Source of the DNA: Cerrena zonata
Lineage: Eukaryota > Basidiomycota > Agaricomycetes > Polyporales > Cerrenaceae
Direction of reading: 5' to 3'
DNA: 64,000 nucleotides
Assembly (NCBI GenBank): GCA_038087015.1
Contig: JASBNA010000003.1
Coordinates: 248,001-312,000 of the forward strand
Part shown: piece by piece, positions 39,050 to 49,993 of the stretch
Position numbering within the stretch: position 1 is the first letter of the stretch
How the letters are laid out: each line of letters begins with the position of its first letter
Translations under genes and position numbers: made by a program
The notes under the pieces: generated by a model
Seen by the model: only the letters and a program-made list of their open reading frames with translations
Told to the model about the DNA's origin: nothing
Databases searched by the model: none

Positions 39050-42000
39050 TCATCGGCGTACTACTGCTGCTCCTTGAACTCTTTTGATATGCTCCGGCAT
39101 ACCTCCAGTAAACAGCGACTGTGGTACCTTTCCTGCTAAGAAACTGCGATCATGTTTCTCAAGCATACCCTTCAGGTCATCATTTGCAGAAACACTTGTT
39201 TTGAGAACATCATCAAGAGTATGCTTGAGGTCCCGACCGAAAGAACTATACTCTGCCTCTAGGCCAATGAGCAAATTGAATCGCTCGATGCTTTGATGGA
39301 ATCGTGAATATAGGTTCATATATGTGGAGGCATCCAAGTTCTCACCTTTGAGCGTGCATCCGCTCTAAGTCGTTGACAGCATTGAGAAGTAACCTGTCTT
39401 TGTTCGCGTTTGATTGTGCACGAACGTTGTCAAACTTTCCGGTAATTCTTCGTAAAACGGCCTATCAGGGTGAATTAGAATACTAAAACGGCACCCATCC
39501 TTGAGATAAACGACCAACATCACCGAGTTGATTCAGGACAACTGTGATTTCTTCCATGTCTGGTGATACTTTCGATTTCCTCTTCGCCACATCTAGTCCA
39601 CTGTCTACCAGCTCCGGTGATGGCATTCGTATAGGTTCTAAAATTATAATGAAATTGCATGTTTGAAGAAATGTGGGAAACTCACTGTTGGGAGCGGCGA
39701 ACGTTCTTCTGGATGAAACGTGTTTGGCCAATGGCATGCCTATCAAAGGAGGCTCTTGCTTTTGTCGTATATCTAAGAATTTTACAGAGGTTTTGTTCTG
39801 GTCAATAAGCGTCCTGCGGTCGGCAACATTCTTGAGGATTCCTCGGGTGGGAGTCTCAGTGCTTGATGATTGGACGGCAAGATATTCTTTGACTCGCTTG
39901 GGCTTCGGGGGTGAGTCGTCCATAGTTAGATCTATCATGGTCACATCGCTCTCGATTTCCTGCGGCTTCGTACTAGGTATAGCGCGAGACTGGTGAAGGT
40001 GCGTCTGACTAGTAATATCTTCTCTGCCGGAGTCATCGTTTGCGGACACTTGAGCCTTGGTCTTCTGGAGAAGATGAGTAAAACGAAAAACACACGCCGA
40101 GATGGTTAAGAGCAATATACCTGGTAATCTACCTTGTCGGGACGATTTGCTAGTTCTATAGCAGCCGTAACAGGTTCCTCAGGCAAAATAGGATCAATCG
40201 GGTCGTCTGGCACCTGTGCAATGTCGATAGTATCTAGATCGATACTTGTTCCGAAATCAAATTGCTCTTCGATAGCTTTCGGTTCGTCCTCCGTAAACGG
40301 ATTTAACGAGGCACTTGATTCCCTCGCAGGCTTTTGAGGAAGCTTTCAGTAAGATATCATTGATATATGTAAAATCTTTCTTTACCTTCGCTTTTGCCAT
40401 GACGTTGATACGAGTCGTAGATTTAGTCCGTACTTGTCTCGCGGGTTGTTTCCTTTCTGGCTCTGGAGAGGGCTTGACATCCTGAAGATTTTGTAAGCAA
40501 CATATAGTCATAAATTTGCTTTACTTACCTCCACGCGACTTTCTTTAGCAACATCATTGAGTACAGGCAAGACTTCCGCGACTACTGGTTTCGTCACTTG
40601 CTGTACAGGCTTCTTGCTCCTAGTCTTGGGTTTGATGGGAGGTGCGGCAGGTACGGGAACAATGTCCAGGTCATCAAGAGATTGCAACTGGTCTTCTGTT
40701 TGCTTCGTCAACTTCTTGTTAGCTTTCTTCGGTTTTACACTCATAGGCTTCTTGGATTTAGGAATCGGCTTAGGAGACGGAGTATCTTCCACCATAGTCG
40801 TTGAGGGGTTGTCCGGAATGGCGTCGTAATCAATCAAGTGCGACGGCAAGTCTGAAGAGAAAGAACCTCTTCGTTTCTTCCCTTTGTAACGTTTAGGTGG
40901 TCTAGCAGAAGCTTTCTGGGGCGGACGAAGAGTGAGAGTATCAGTAGACCTTGGCGTTAGATCCTCGTCATTGGCAGCCAGAGTTTTCAGTTTCTTAGCG
41001 GGTGGTTGGTCAGAATCAGGATGCATCTCTTGTTGTTCGTTCTCTTTCTCGGTCTTGTCGTTTCTCTTCCTCTTCAGTACAGGAGGTGGTTTAGCCTTGA
41101 GAGGTTCGGCAGGCGTGCCATCCTTCTTACGCAATCGGGCTTTAACTGAATGAGGTGGGGCGGCAGGAGATGACACAGGAGCTAATGTTATTCACGTGCA
41201 GAGTGTCAACACAGCGATCTTCGGGAAAGAATTCGACCAACCTGGAGAATCAGATCTGGGTTTCTGAAGTGCAGCTTTAGCTTGAGGAATGGGCTTTGCG
41301 GGACGTTTTCTAAGTTCTTTCTTGGCGACAGAAACAGCAGGTTGGATCGGAGTAGCAGGAGCATTAGGTAAATCAGAAGGCATCGGAGAGACATTAGGTG
41401 TGTTGGAAGATTTTGTAACAGCTAATTTGGCTTGAGCAGTACGAACGGACTGCTCCATCGTTTGGACCTTCGGGAACGAGATAGAAGCAGGACGTATTGG
41501 CGGAGTGATAGAAGTAACAGCAGTTTGGGCACGACGAGCAAGTGTGGCGTTCTTAGCAGCAAGAGGTGAAGAGTTCTCAATCTCATCGTCTGAGAGCATA
41601 GTGGACTTGCGAACAGCCAATTTCCTGGCAGGTTTAGCACGAGGAGGACGTTTGGGCTCAATTACATCATCATCAGAGTCCAGGATGACCTTCGTAGTAG
41701 CTTTAGTAGACTTAGTAGGCTTAGTCTTCGAGTTTGGTTTAGCTTCATTAGCAAGGGTCTTCTCGATTTGCTTTGGGTCTTGAGTCCACTCAAGTTCAGA
41801 AAGCTCTTCGTCACTAGTACCGAAAGCTGCATCCCGAAGTTGCTGAGAGAAAGTACGAGTGGGTCTTCGAAGTGACTTGGAATCCGATCGGCATCTGGCC
41901 ACGCGAGCAGAAATGACCTGAGAGTCCGAGGGCTGGTCGCTAGAGTCTGAGACACGATTTTCCCGCGGAGTGGTATGGTTAAGCTTGGGTTGGGGCGAGG

Positions 42001-43988
42001 AAGTAACTTGTACGGCGTTAGTCACAATAGGATCTTCGTCTGGAGTAGAGCTTTTTTCGTCACTAGGATCGTTCGTGCCATAGACTAACAATAATGATAA
42101 GTATAACGATATTGTGCAAAGGATAGGACCTACATTGCGAGAGGTTCTCGTATCTCTGTAGATGAGGTCAGAAGGAGGACGAGATCAGCATAGCGAAGAA
42201 CCGTACCTCATCTTTTCCTAAAAGCTTTCCATCGGAATCTACCTCCAACACAGCAGGTTTATCGGCGATAGATTGTTTTCTATGCATCTGGGTTTGAATT
42301 CGATTACCCTAATCATAAAACATATTAACAAGCCTGAAATTGAGAGAGTAAGAAATACTGTACCAGTCCTCGACTAATCACGGCTTGTCGAAAGATTGGA
42401 AACTTGTCTCTTTCGATGCTAAACTCCACAATGTATTCTTCAGCGCTCTCGATTTGAGACATTGGTTTCGTGCCTATCAGAGGCACTGCGCCAGAATGAA
42501 CAGAAACAACTAGGTGAGGAGGCCGTTGGGTATCAGTAGACTGAAAAGAGAGATAAATATCGCTGATTGTGTCGTATGGGACTTCCAAAGACTCGTAAAC
42601 ATCATCCTGGTAGTAATATGAGCGCATATAGTCTGGAATATAACATATTAAAATTCATACCTCGATGACAACATTGGCACAGAAGCCTTTATCATCAACA
42701 TATAGACGATCCGACGGCTTTGGTTGTCCAGCCGCAATGATCTCAGTGATAGAGAATGGTTGAGGACTACGATGACGACACAATGAGACCACAAGGCAGA
42801 ACGAAGCCAAGTGTGTACTTACAAAGATATGTTCGAAGCTGCTAGTGTTTCCAATATCTTGGCTGCAGTGGGTTCCCATTCGCTAGTAGAAATGCGTTCC
42901 AACATCTTCACAATCTTCTCGCCTGTGGCGGCGTTCTCTGGAGACGAAAGAACGAAGACAGAACGGATGAAATCCATCCGAGCTGCACGACCGCGCGAAG
43001 TATTGTTTCGTAGAGGGAATCATTCGAGCGAACAGGCTCAATAAGGATTCCAAAACGAGGAAGTCTAGAATCGAGATTTGACCAGTGGACGTTTGTCCAA
43101 GTAGCGTTAATGCTTACCTTTGGTTCTCCATATCTGCGAACCCTAGCTTTGTCCTACATATATGCGGGTTTTAGAATGATTTTATATGTCTGACAGCATT
43201 AGCTTACCCCCCGGCTATTGACGATGTCCGCAGTCGGTCTTGATTTACTTTGTGTAGTGAAGCCGACTCCGCTAGCAAGGTGTATACCTTGCACTCTGGT
43301 GAGATGGCTTTACAGTGAAGGGTGGTTAGGTACATACCGAGAATCGGAGTTGAACACTCATAGCTGGAATCGAGAGTGAGAAGGCAAAAGAACAAATAAC
43401 GGGGTACAATGTAGACCCAAGTGCATTCTTCATCTCAGCTGGGTCATCGGGGTAATATATTAGAACGAAAGGTCCGGGATTATCATACAGCTATCGCTCA
43501 CCTTGACTATCGTTGTCTTCATCCAGAAAGTCCTATCCAAAGTATTGAGTCTAGGTTGGAGATATGAAGCAACCAGCATATACCAGGATTCCAGACAGCA
43601 GAGATGTCAAGATAGACTCATAACGAGCTTTCTGGTCGTGTCTTCCCGCCGTAAACTCTGGTAGGATTTTCTCGCCATACAGGAGTTTTGACAGTGCTGC
43701 AGCCAAATCCACAGATTGCGAAGCAAATGCTCATAGATGGGTACTAGAGGCCGACGCAGGCATAGGCACAACTTATTGGCTAGTTGTTCAGTTAATGTGG
43801 GTGATTTCTGATAGAGGTATAGGTATATCAGTGCACTCTCTGAAGCGAGAATGCGATATACTTACCAGCAAAAGTAGATGGGATTCTACATGTCCGATGG
43901 CTTGGGTATATGCGCTGATCTTCTTGTCTGCTTTCTTGGAAGAGATGCATCTTTTGAGCTCTAGCAATGAAGACTTGACCTCCTCCAT
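39050..43988 (-). CDS. Large chromatin-type protein with Red1/SYCP2-like layout
   Basis: Multi-exon gene. The ATG at 43988 begins MEEVKSSLLELKRCISSKKA. The N-terminal part is helical and looks like an ARM-type fold (for example ALSKLLYGEKILPEF, LESLLSLFARMIPSTK and EKIVKMLERISTSEWEPTAA). It is followed by a beta-rich block at about 42770-42340 (QPFSITEIIAAGQPKPSDRL ... YDTISDIYLSFQSTDTQRPP ... EYIVEFSIERDKFPIFRQAV). A long disordered basic/Ser/Pro region with many Lys-Pro runs spans 42090-39650. A C-terminal predicted coiled coil (ITGKFDNVRAQSNANKDRLL ... FHQSIERFNLLIGLEAEYSS) ends VQGAAVVRR. ARM-like plus PH/SLR-like domain, disorder and terminal coiled coil is the architecture of Red1 and SYCP2 meiotic axis proteins. 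This is an inference from layout, not from a clear signature. One +1 frame change is needed near 42985-43010. Confidence 0.5.
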
Positions 43989-44266
43989 ATTGGAATTGTT
44001 GGAAAGTCAGTTCGCAACCTTCAATATTCTAAAGCAAGCCCATCACTGAGTCACCGAACGCATGTAGTCACATCCACGTGAATGTGACAGACGCGATTCA
44101 TTAGCAAATCTGTGACGAACCATTCGAAGCACACAGCGCTCTTAAACTCGAACCACCACCGTTGCACCCACGATTTCTCCATATTTTCTCCACAGCTCGC
44201 AGAGCCTATTTATTCTTAAGCGTTATATCATAATACATCCTATACTTGTACCAAACTCTCATAACC
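43989..44266. promoter_or_regulatory. Bidirectional promoter region
   Basis: A 278-base spacer separates two divergent start codons (43988 minus, 44267 plus). It contains an AT-rich stretch, CTATTTATTCTTAAGCG then TTATATCATAATAC, near 44205-44235 that could serve the plus-strand gene. It is shared promoter space by position only. Confidence 0.45.
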
Positions 44267-45475
44267 ATGCCGTCTGCTCAAACTTTCAAGCAAACACGCT
44301 CCGATACCGTCGCTGCTCCTGGTGCAGCTTCAGAAGGTGAGTATTTGTTTAAATATCATATATACACGCTCTGACATGTTATTTAGCACACCGCTCAACA
44401 GGAAGTAGCTCGCGTGCTCGATCCTCGCTCTCTATGTCTAAATTCCTTCGGTCTCACATTAAGACCAATCCGACACTTAACATGAAACAATTGTACAAAT
44501 ACGCGAAATCCGCGAATAAAGCGAAGTGTCTCAACGATACGAGTATTGATTTTTTATTCCCGCTTCTTGTTGCCTCTTCTGACCGTAGTCTGATGCGTAG
44601 CCCCAACCAAACCGCTATCTGGCGGGCACAATGACATCACTCAACGTCATGCCACTGTTGTTACCCCCGAGATCACCGTCGATCCTGACGTCTCTTCAAG
44701 CGCACCCAGCTCCATGTCTCTCCGTCGTTTAGCTTCCAATCGCCCAGCTTTGCACTGTCACGTCGATTTGCCCCCCATCCCCATTTTCCCACTGCAACTA
44801 GATGATTCTAGTTTAAATACTCCGGCTCTCTTAACTATCCTCCCTCTTGGTTCCAGATTAAGATCGGATGAGAAACCCCTCACCCCGATTGCCCAGATCA
44901 TGCCTCATACCCCCGAGAATCCTCCTCAGTGTACCCATCACGACACACGCAAACCCAAACATAAACTCAAGCTAGATATCGACACTGCCAAACCTCAACG
45001 CGCCTTGGAAAAGGATTCGTCAGCACCATCTCCTGATTTACCTTTCACTCCATTGGAAACCCCTACTCTTTGCGGATCCGTGGAGAGCGACGGTTATCCA
45101 GTTGACTTGACTCAACGTCTAAGTGCGCTGAAGATGGGCATGTCTCCTAGTCCTCCAAAGAATCCTTCCGGCAACCAGCCTACGTCGTCTTCACCGGCCA
45201 GAAAGACTTTCAAACACCTACTACCTATCGCCATACCCCGACGTCTCTCCTACAGGCTCAGCACACCACACTCTCTGTCTCCCTTATCCACCAACGTGAC
45301 TCCTCGAGGAAGTCAGACCTCTGAGGCGGCTATGTTGGCATCCCCGTTGGATCTCCAGAACCGTTCTCTTCGCAAGACTGTTTATGGACTTCCTGACACC
45401 CCGATCCTCAAACCAGCTTGTTCGCCTCTCAATGGATCCAGTCCTCCTCTGAGTTACTTCTCCTTGCACATTTAA
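44267..45475 (+). CDS. Pro/Ser-rich basic protein of unknown function
   Basis: The ATG at 44267 begins MPSAQTFKQTRSDTVAAPGA. A 50-base intron (GTGAGT to TTTAG, near 44336-44385) joins to HRSTGSSSRARSSLSMSKFL. A conserved-looking block, HIKTNPTLNMKQLYKYAKSA, follows. The frame then breaks: the first frame stops at 44632-44634 while the second (TPEITVDPDVSSSAPSS onward) is open to 45475. One extra base between about 44570 and 44630 would join them. No usable intron is present, since a GT-AG pair here would be only about 33 bases. The long C-terminal part is rich in Ser-Pro and Thr-Pro sites (TPLETPTLC, LPDTPILKP, TPRGS), typical of cyclin-dependent kinase or MAP kinase targets. No domain was recognised. 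If uncorrected it is a disrupted gene. Confidence 0.55.
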
Positions 45476-45808
45476 TCGAAGCACCAGCCCTCAATCCGTA
45501 CTTCTATGTTTGAATCGCGTCTACATTTGGATTCTGCCTTTTTTGCACCAACGCTGTGTTTATGTCTCCGATACGTCTCTTCCACCTGTAGTCTATCCCT
45601 ATTTATACGTCATCACCCCTCGTAGCGAACACGACTGTACATTCGATTTCTTCATCCATTGCCATAGCAGATCACTCTGTCTCGATAATTGTTCATTTTC
45701 GCATTCATAGTTACCTTCCGAGTCCGTCTTAGTTGTAGCCTTTCCACCTGTAACAAACAACATGGAACGTTTGTATATTCCATAGTACTGTGTACGATGA
45801 TCTGATAT
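45476..45808. other. Convergent 3' flanks
   Basis: 3' UTR space of the Pro/Ser-rich gene (plus) and the coilin-like gene (minus). Pyrimidine-rich on the plus strand, no coding signal. Confidence 0.45.
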
Positions 45809-47597
45809 TTATACACCGTGTGATACCCTGTAATCCCCTGTTATTATATCGCTCCATCCAAGTGTGACATGGATTGACTCGGGCTCTTCTCCCTCATCCA
45901 AAATTACACCTCCGAAAGCTAACGTAGCGGGAGCGAGGTCTGGTTGTTGTTCCAATTCAATACTATCGATGGTAACATTAATGACCGTCCCTATTCTCTG
46001 GAGCATTTCGGGGGTGAACGTGGAGGGATTGATACCTAGCTCCTATAATTGATAGTTAGATTCTGTTACTTCGGAGGGAAATTTACGCCCGACATACCTT
46101 CCACGCTAGCGGAGTACCTACGGTAACCTGACTATGTTCTGTCACTTTGACCAATTGGTCCCATCGTTTCTCAATGTCTCTGATGGTCATTCCTCCGGAA
46201 GGTTTCGAAGGTTCCACCGTCCGTTGAGTTGAGATTAGCTCGTCCACCTCTTCCTCCTCTGCAACGCCGTAGTCAAGATACTCTACTTCGGCCTCAACAC
46301 TGGGGACGCGAGCTTTTTTCTTTTTCCGTTTCTGAGGCCACATGCCTTCCTCCACGTCCACGCTAGTGACAAACATATTTGGAGGAAGTAGTCCCTTTTC
46401 TTGCTTCTCCGAGGGTGGGATTAGCCGGGGACGACCGGTAGGAGCTGCCTTGGTCATTTCGCTTGTGGTTGTTTCGGAAAACGGTAAGACATCAGGACTG
46501 CCGCTGCCTCCAGCAGCTGGTGCGTCATCATCGAAGAGGATTTTAGTAGGTGCAGTGTTATTCATGGCACTCTTGAACCCCCTTCGTTTGTTCTTGTTCG
46601 AAAGACTAGCCATCATGATTACTGGAGCTGGTTCATACTCCGGTACAGGAGGTTGGATGGTAGCAGTCAAATCTCCATTCGACTGTGCAGGTACGGGTTT
46701 CTTCTGGCCGAGGGGAGTCTCGTTCACGTTGGACGGATCAGAATCCTTGGCCAGTTTCTCATACTCCTTTTTGCGGCGTCTTCGAAGATTGCGACTACGA
46801 GTAGTGGATTTTCCAAACCCTGGGGGAACAAGATTTTCGGTAGTTTGTCTGCAACAGGCTTAGTTATGTTATAATAAGTGATATCGATTCATGAGATACA
46901 TACTTTGTAATATTCGATGCCGTATTAGCCTGCGCAGGCTTACTAGGAGCGGTATCTGGAGGGCCATCTGAGTCAGAGTCTGATTCTGACGAGGATTCCT
47001 CATCTGACGAGTCCGAGTCCGACGAGTCCTCTGAAGATTCAGAGCTATCTGAATCTGAGCTAGAGTCCGAGGATGAAGACTCAGATTCCGAGGAAGATGA
47101 ATCGACATCAGGTTTGATGACGGCTTTTGGTTTCTTCTGCGGTGACTTTGATTGAGCAACAGTCACACGACTAGGACTAGTAGTTCTGACAGTCTTCCTT
47201 CGTTTCGCTCGGAGTTGTTCATCTGCACATATGTCAAAACCAGTGGACCTTCTGAATTACAATGAGCATACCAACATGATCCACCTTTCTTTTATGGGAC
47301 TGTGTAATACATTTCTTTACACTATTAGATATTATAAGACGTTGTGACCAGCAAATATATAACAGTTACGCACACAATTAGGTCCCCATCGCGGACTGCA
47401 TCCAACTGAATGTTATCAAAAAGCTCAAAATCATCTAAGAGTAGTGATATCTCATGCGCTGCAATACTAGAGTCGCGAAGGGGCGGTAGAACATCACAAA
47501 TACTAGTCTTGAGGTCCAGGATAGTGTTGTCGTTTTGTGGGCAATACCATGCTTTGAAAAGTGGGAGAGGTGGTGAGCCTTGAATCCTGATTCGCAT
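45809..47597 (-). CDS. Coilin-like Cajal body protein
   Basis: Coilin scaffolds Cajal bodies, where snRNPs mature. The ATG at 47597 starts MRIRIQGSPPLPLFKAWYCP, followed by ILDLKTSICDVLPPLR, a LLLDDFELFDNIQL segment and VRDGDLIVC. This matches the coilin N-terminal self-association domain, which is ubiquitin-like and carries a late Leu-x-Leu-Asp-x-Phe and an Arg-Asp-x-Asp-Leu. Next come a nuclear-localisation-like stretch (QLRAKRRKTVRTT), a long Ser/Asp/Glu tract at 46940-47110, an RSRNLRRRRKKEYE segment and a basic KRKKKKAR near 46320. The C-terminal block VTVGTPLAWK-ELGINPSTFT, followed by PEMLQRIGTVINV, resembles the atypical Tudor domain of coilin. Introns are short. An in-frame ATG at 47693 would add 32 residues but lacks domain similarity. 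Confidence 0.75.
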
Positions 47598-47858
47598 AGA
47601 GAATAACCAATGAGACAAGCACGGACGGGAAGAAATACCAGAGGGAGGAAGATGAGCGCAGGAAGCAAGGTCAATTAGCCGAAGGCCGATCAACTGAATT
47701 CACATCTTGACAAGGACTCGGATGTTCCTACGGCGGTGGCCATGCATCACCATCTCTTGTTCTGACCACCATCTTGCCCCTTGTCGACGTGTTGACGTAG
47801 TCCATTGCCAGCGGATTTATTTGTGAATGAATTGTTAAGGTTCTAAGTTCTGTTCACC
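47598..47858. promoter_or_regulatory. Divergent promoter spacer
   Basis: A 261-base spacer between the divergent starts of the coilin-like gene and the bestrophin-like gene. No TATA box was seen. Confidence 0.4.
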
Positions 47859-49722
47859 ATGCCTAGCACTGTAACAATGAAGACTTCAACATTGAAATTC
47901 GCTCTCCCAAGGGTGAGACCATACTGCAATATTAAATGCTGGTCATAAACTGACGTCTTGAATGATACCTCACTCGCTCTTAGAGAAAGATAATCTCCCG
48001 GCGGCACCTTAGAAAGGTAGGCCTACGACGAATTGAAATGAAAGGAACACACTGATGTAGTATATGTTGCAGTATTCTTGGCTACCAGATGTCCTCCGTT
48101 TGCAGGGTAGCGTGAGTTATATTCATTGTTCATTACCCGCCATATTCGCTAAATGATAGGTGCGGCGTGGATACCTCTGCAGATTGTACCCCGCATCTTT
48201 GGCCCAGTCTTGACTGTCACACTCTTCGCGACCGCAGTTGCCTATGCTTACCTTATCCGTGGAATCGACATAACAATGACTAACTCTGTCGTTCCATTAT
48301 TTTCTGTTGTGGTAAGTACCTCAGTTCATGGTTAGTATGGTACAAGGTTCACAATCACAATCACTAGGTCGGTCTCATCTTGGTCTTCAGGTATGTTTGA
48401 TCGTACATCATAGCAAACCCCGACAACCTTTCTGATGGACACTTTTAGGAACGGGTATGTTCCAATACCCTGTACTCCATTGGCTATTGTTCATTCTTTG
48501 TTTCAGCACCTCATATGATCGATACTATGAAGGCCGGAAGGATTTTGGCTCGATGATCACTCATGTGAGCTAAAAAATATTTACTGCTCATTTTATTTTA
48601 ATATCCTTTTAGATACGAAACTTGGCACGGATGATCTGGATCACTGTTGCTGTCCCACCCTCCGATGATAATTCCAAAGGCAAGGCACCAGCCTCTAACC
48701 TCACAGCAAAACAACTCAGACGCAAGAAAGTCGAAGCCTTGAAACTTTCTATCTGCTTCGCTTTCGCTTGCAAACACTACTTACGTGGCGAAGACGGCCT
48801 CGACTGGGTTGACTATACTGGACTCATCCCAGCTTCCTTGATGCGAATCGCTAAACAAGGTCCAGCATCCCGCAAGGCGTCCGCGTGGAACTCGTATTCT
48901 GCGACTGCACAAACTTCACGCACTGAATCGCGTGAGGACAGCGGCGATGAGGGCTCTTCCGGAGATGTTGAAATCAGACGCGAGACGACGGATGCTACTA
49001 AACGTATCCGAGTGAAGAGAAGTAAGGACAACTTCAAACAGCCGGGGATCAAGTCACCCACTACACCACTCCTCCAATCGGCATTGCATCAGACCATCGA
49101 TTTTAATAGTGATCCCTGAACGTTTATCGACTCCTTTACCTCTAGTCATCGCTCATGAACTCTCTCACCTGATATTCATGTTTAAGAGAGATGGCTACCT
49201 CGAGACCTGTCGGACCTGCTGGAACGAACTCTTTGAACCAATTGTACGCTCATTTCGATTCCTAAATTTTCACCATTGGACTGACGCATGTCGTTCTCGC
49301 AGGGTCCAAGGCATGGTAGGACATGCTAACGGCGATGGAACGTGTCGCAAATACGCCCATCCCTAGGTCCTACAGTATCCACTTAAGCAGACTGTCACCT
49401 TGTATCTCTTTGCTCTTCCGTTCACCCTGGTTAAGGAACTTCGATGGGGCATGATTCCACTCGTAACCGCTATTGCATTTACCCTGATGGGCATTGAAGG
49501 AATTGCTGACGAGATCGAGATGCCATTCGGACTGGATAAGTTCGACCTACCTCTCGGTATGTGGAATTTTGCCCTCTCAGTGCTGCACATTAACACCTGT
49601 TTCTCTTCCTCGCAGAACGCTATTGCGAAGACCTCAGAGAAGAGGTTGAGTATATGGTGGAAAGACTTCCTGAAGGTGGAGAGGGTATGTATGGTGTCGA
49701 TGACGGTGCAGGAGACGACTAG
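47859..49722 (+). CDS. Bestrophin/UPF0187-type anion channel
   Basis: Membrane protein of the bestrophin superfamily, expected to conduct chloride or other anions. The ATG at 47859 begins MPSTVTMKTSTLKFALPR. A micro-exon follows, then SWLPDVLRLQG joined to AAWIPLQIVPRIFGPVLTVT. The signature NG-TSYDRYYEGRKDFGSMIT is split by introns near 48440-48570, followed by IRNLARMIWI. A Ser/Glu/Arg-rich cytosolic insert occupies 48860-49060. Then come PLPLVIAHELSHLIF, the ETCGPAG region, LYLFALPFTLVKELRWGMIP and GIEGIADEIEMPFGLDKFDLPL, which contains the conserved acidic gate and calcium-clasp-like segment. The end is at 49722. Three single-base corrections are needed in about 180 bases: an extra C near 49211, an extra G near 49319 and a missing A near 49385. 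As written the gene is broken, most simply by assembly error. Confidence 0.85.
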
Positions 49723-49993
49723 GTCTTGGGTGATGACAGTTTACGCACGGACATTCACGACTATCATGATTTGCTTTGACGCAGTTTTCTGTAACAATAC
49801 ATGTACAAAAATTCCATATCTACCCATATTGGCTGGAATGATGGTCTACATGTGTGAGAGATGGTTGATGAATGAGTGGGGTACCAGGGGGATGGAGAAA
49901 TCTCTATAAGCAAACAAAATATTATATATCAGTACAGAGAAAATCAACATGGCATGTTTGTAGGAGGTGATTGACCCGTATTCGAGGAGTTTC

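Noticed and set aside
40557..41783. Plus-strand ORFs (90-92 codons) over the Red1-like gene
   Set aside because: Hydrophobic Phe/Leu-rich translations are the mirror of the Lys/Pro/Ser-rich disordered coding strand.
46900..47120. Simple repeat in the coilin-like gene
   Set aside because: It is the coding sequence for a Ser/Asp/Glu tract, common in coilins, not an independent repeat element.
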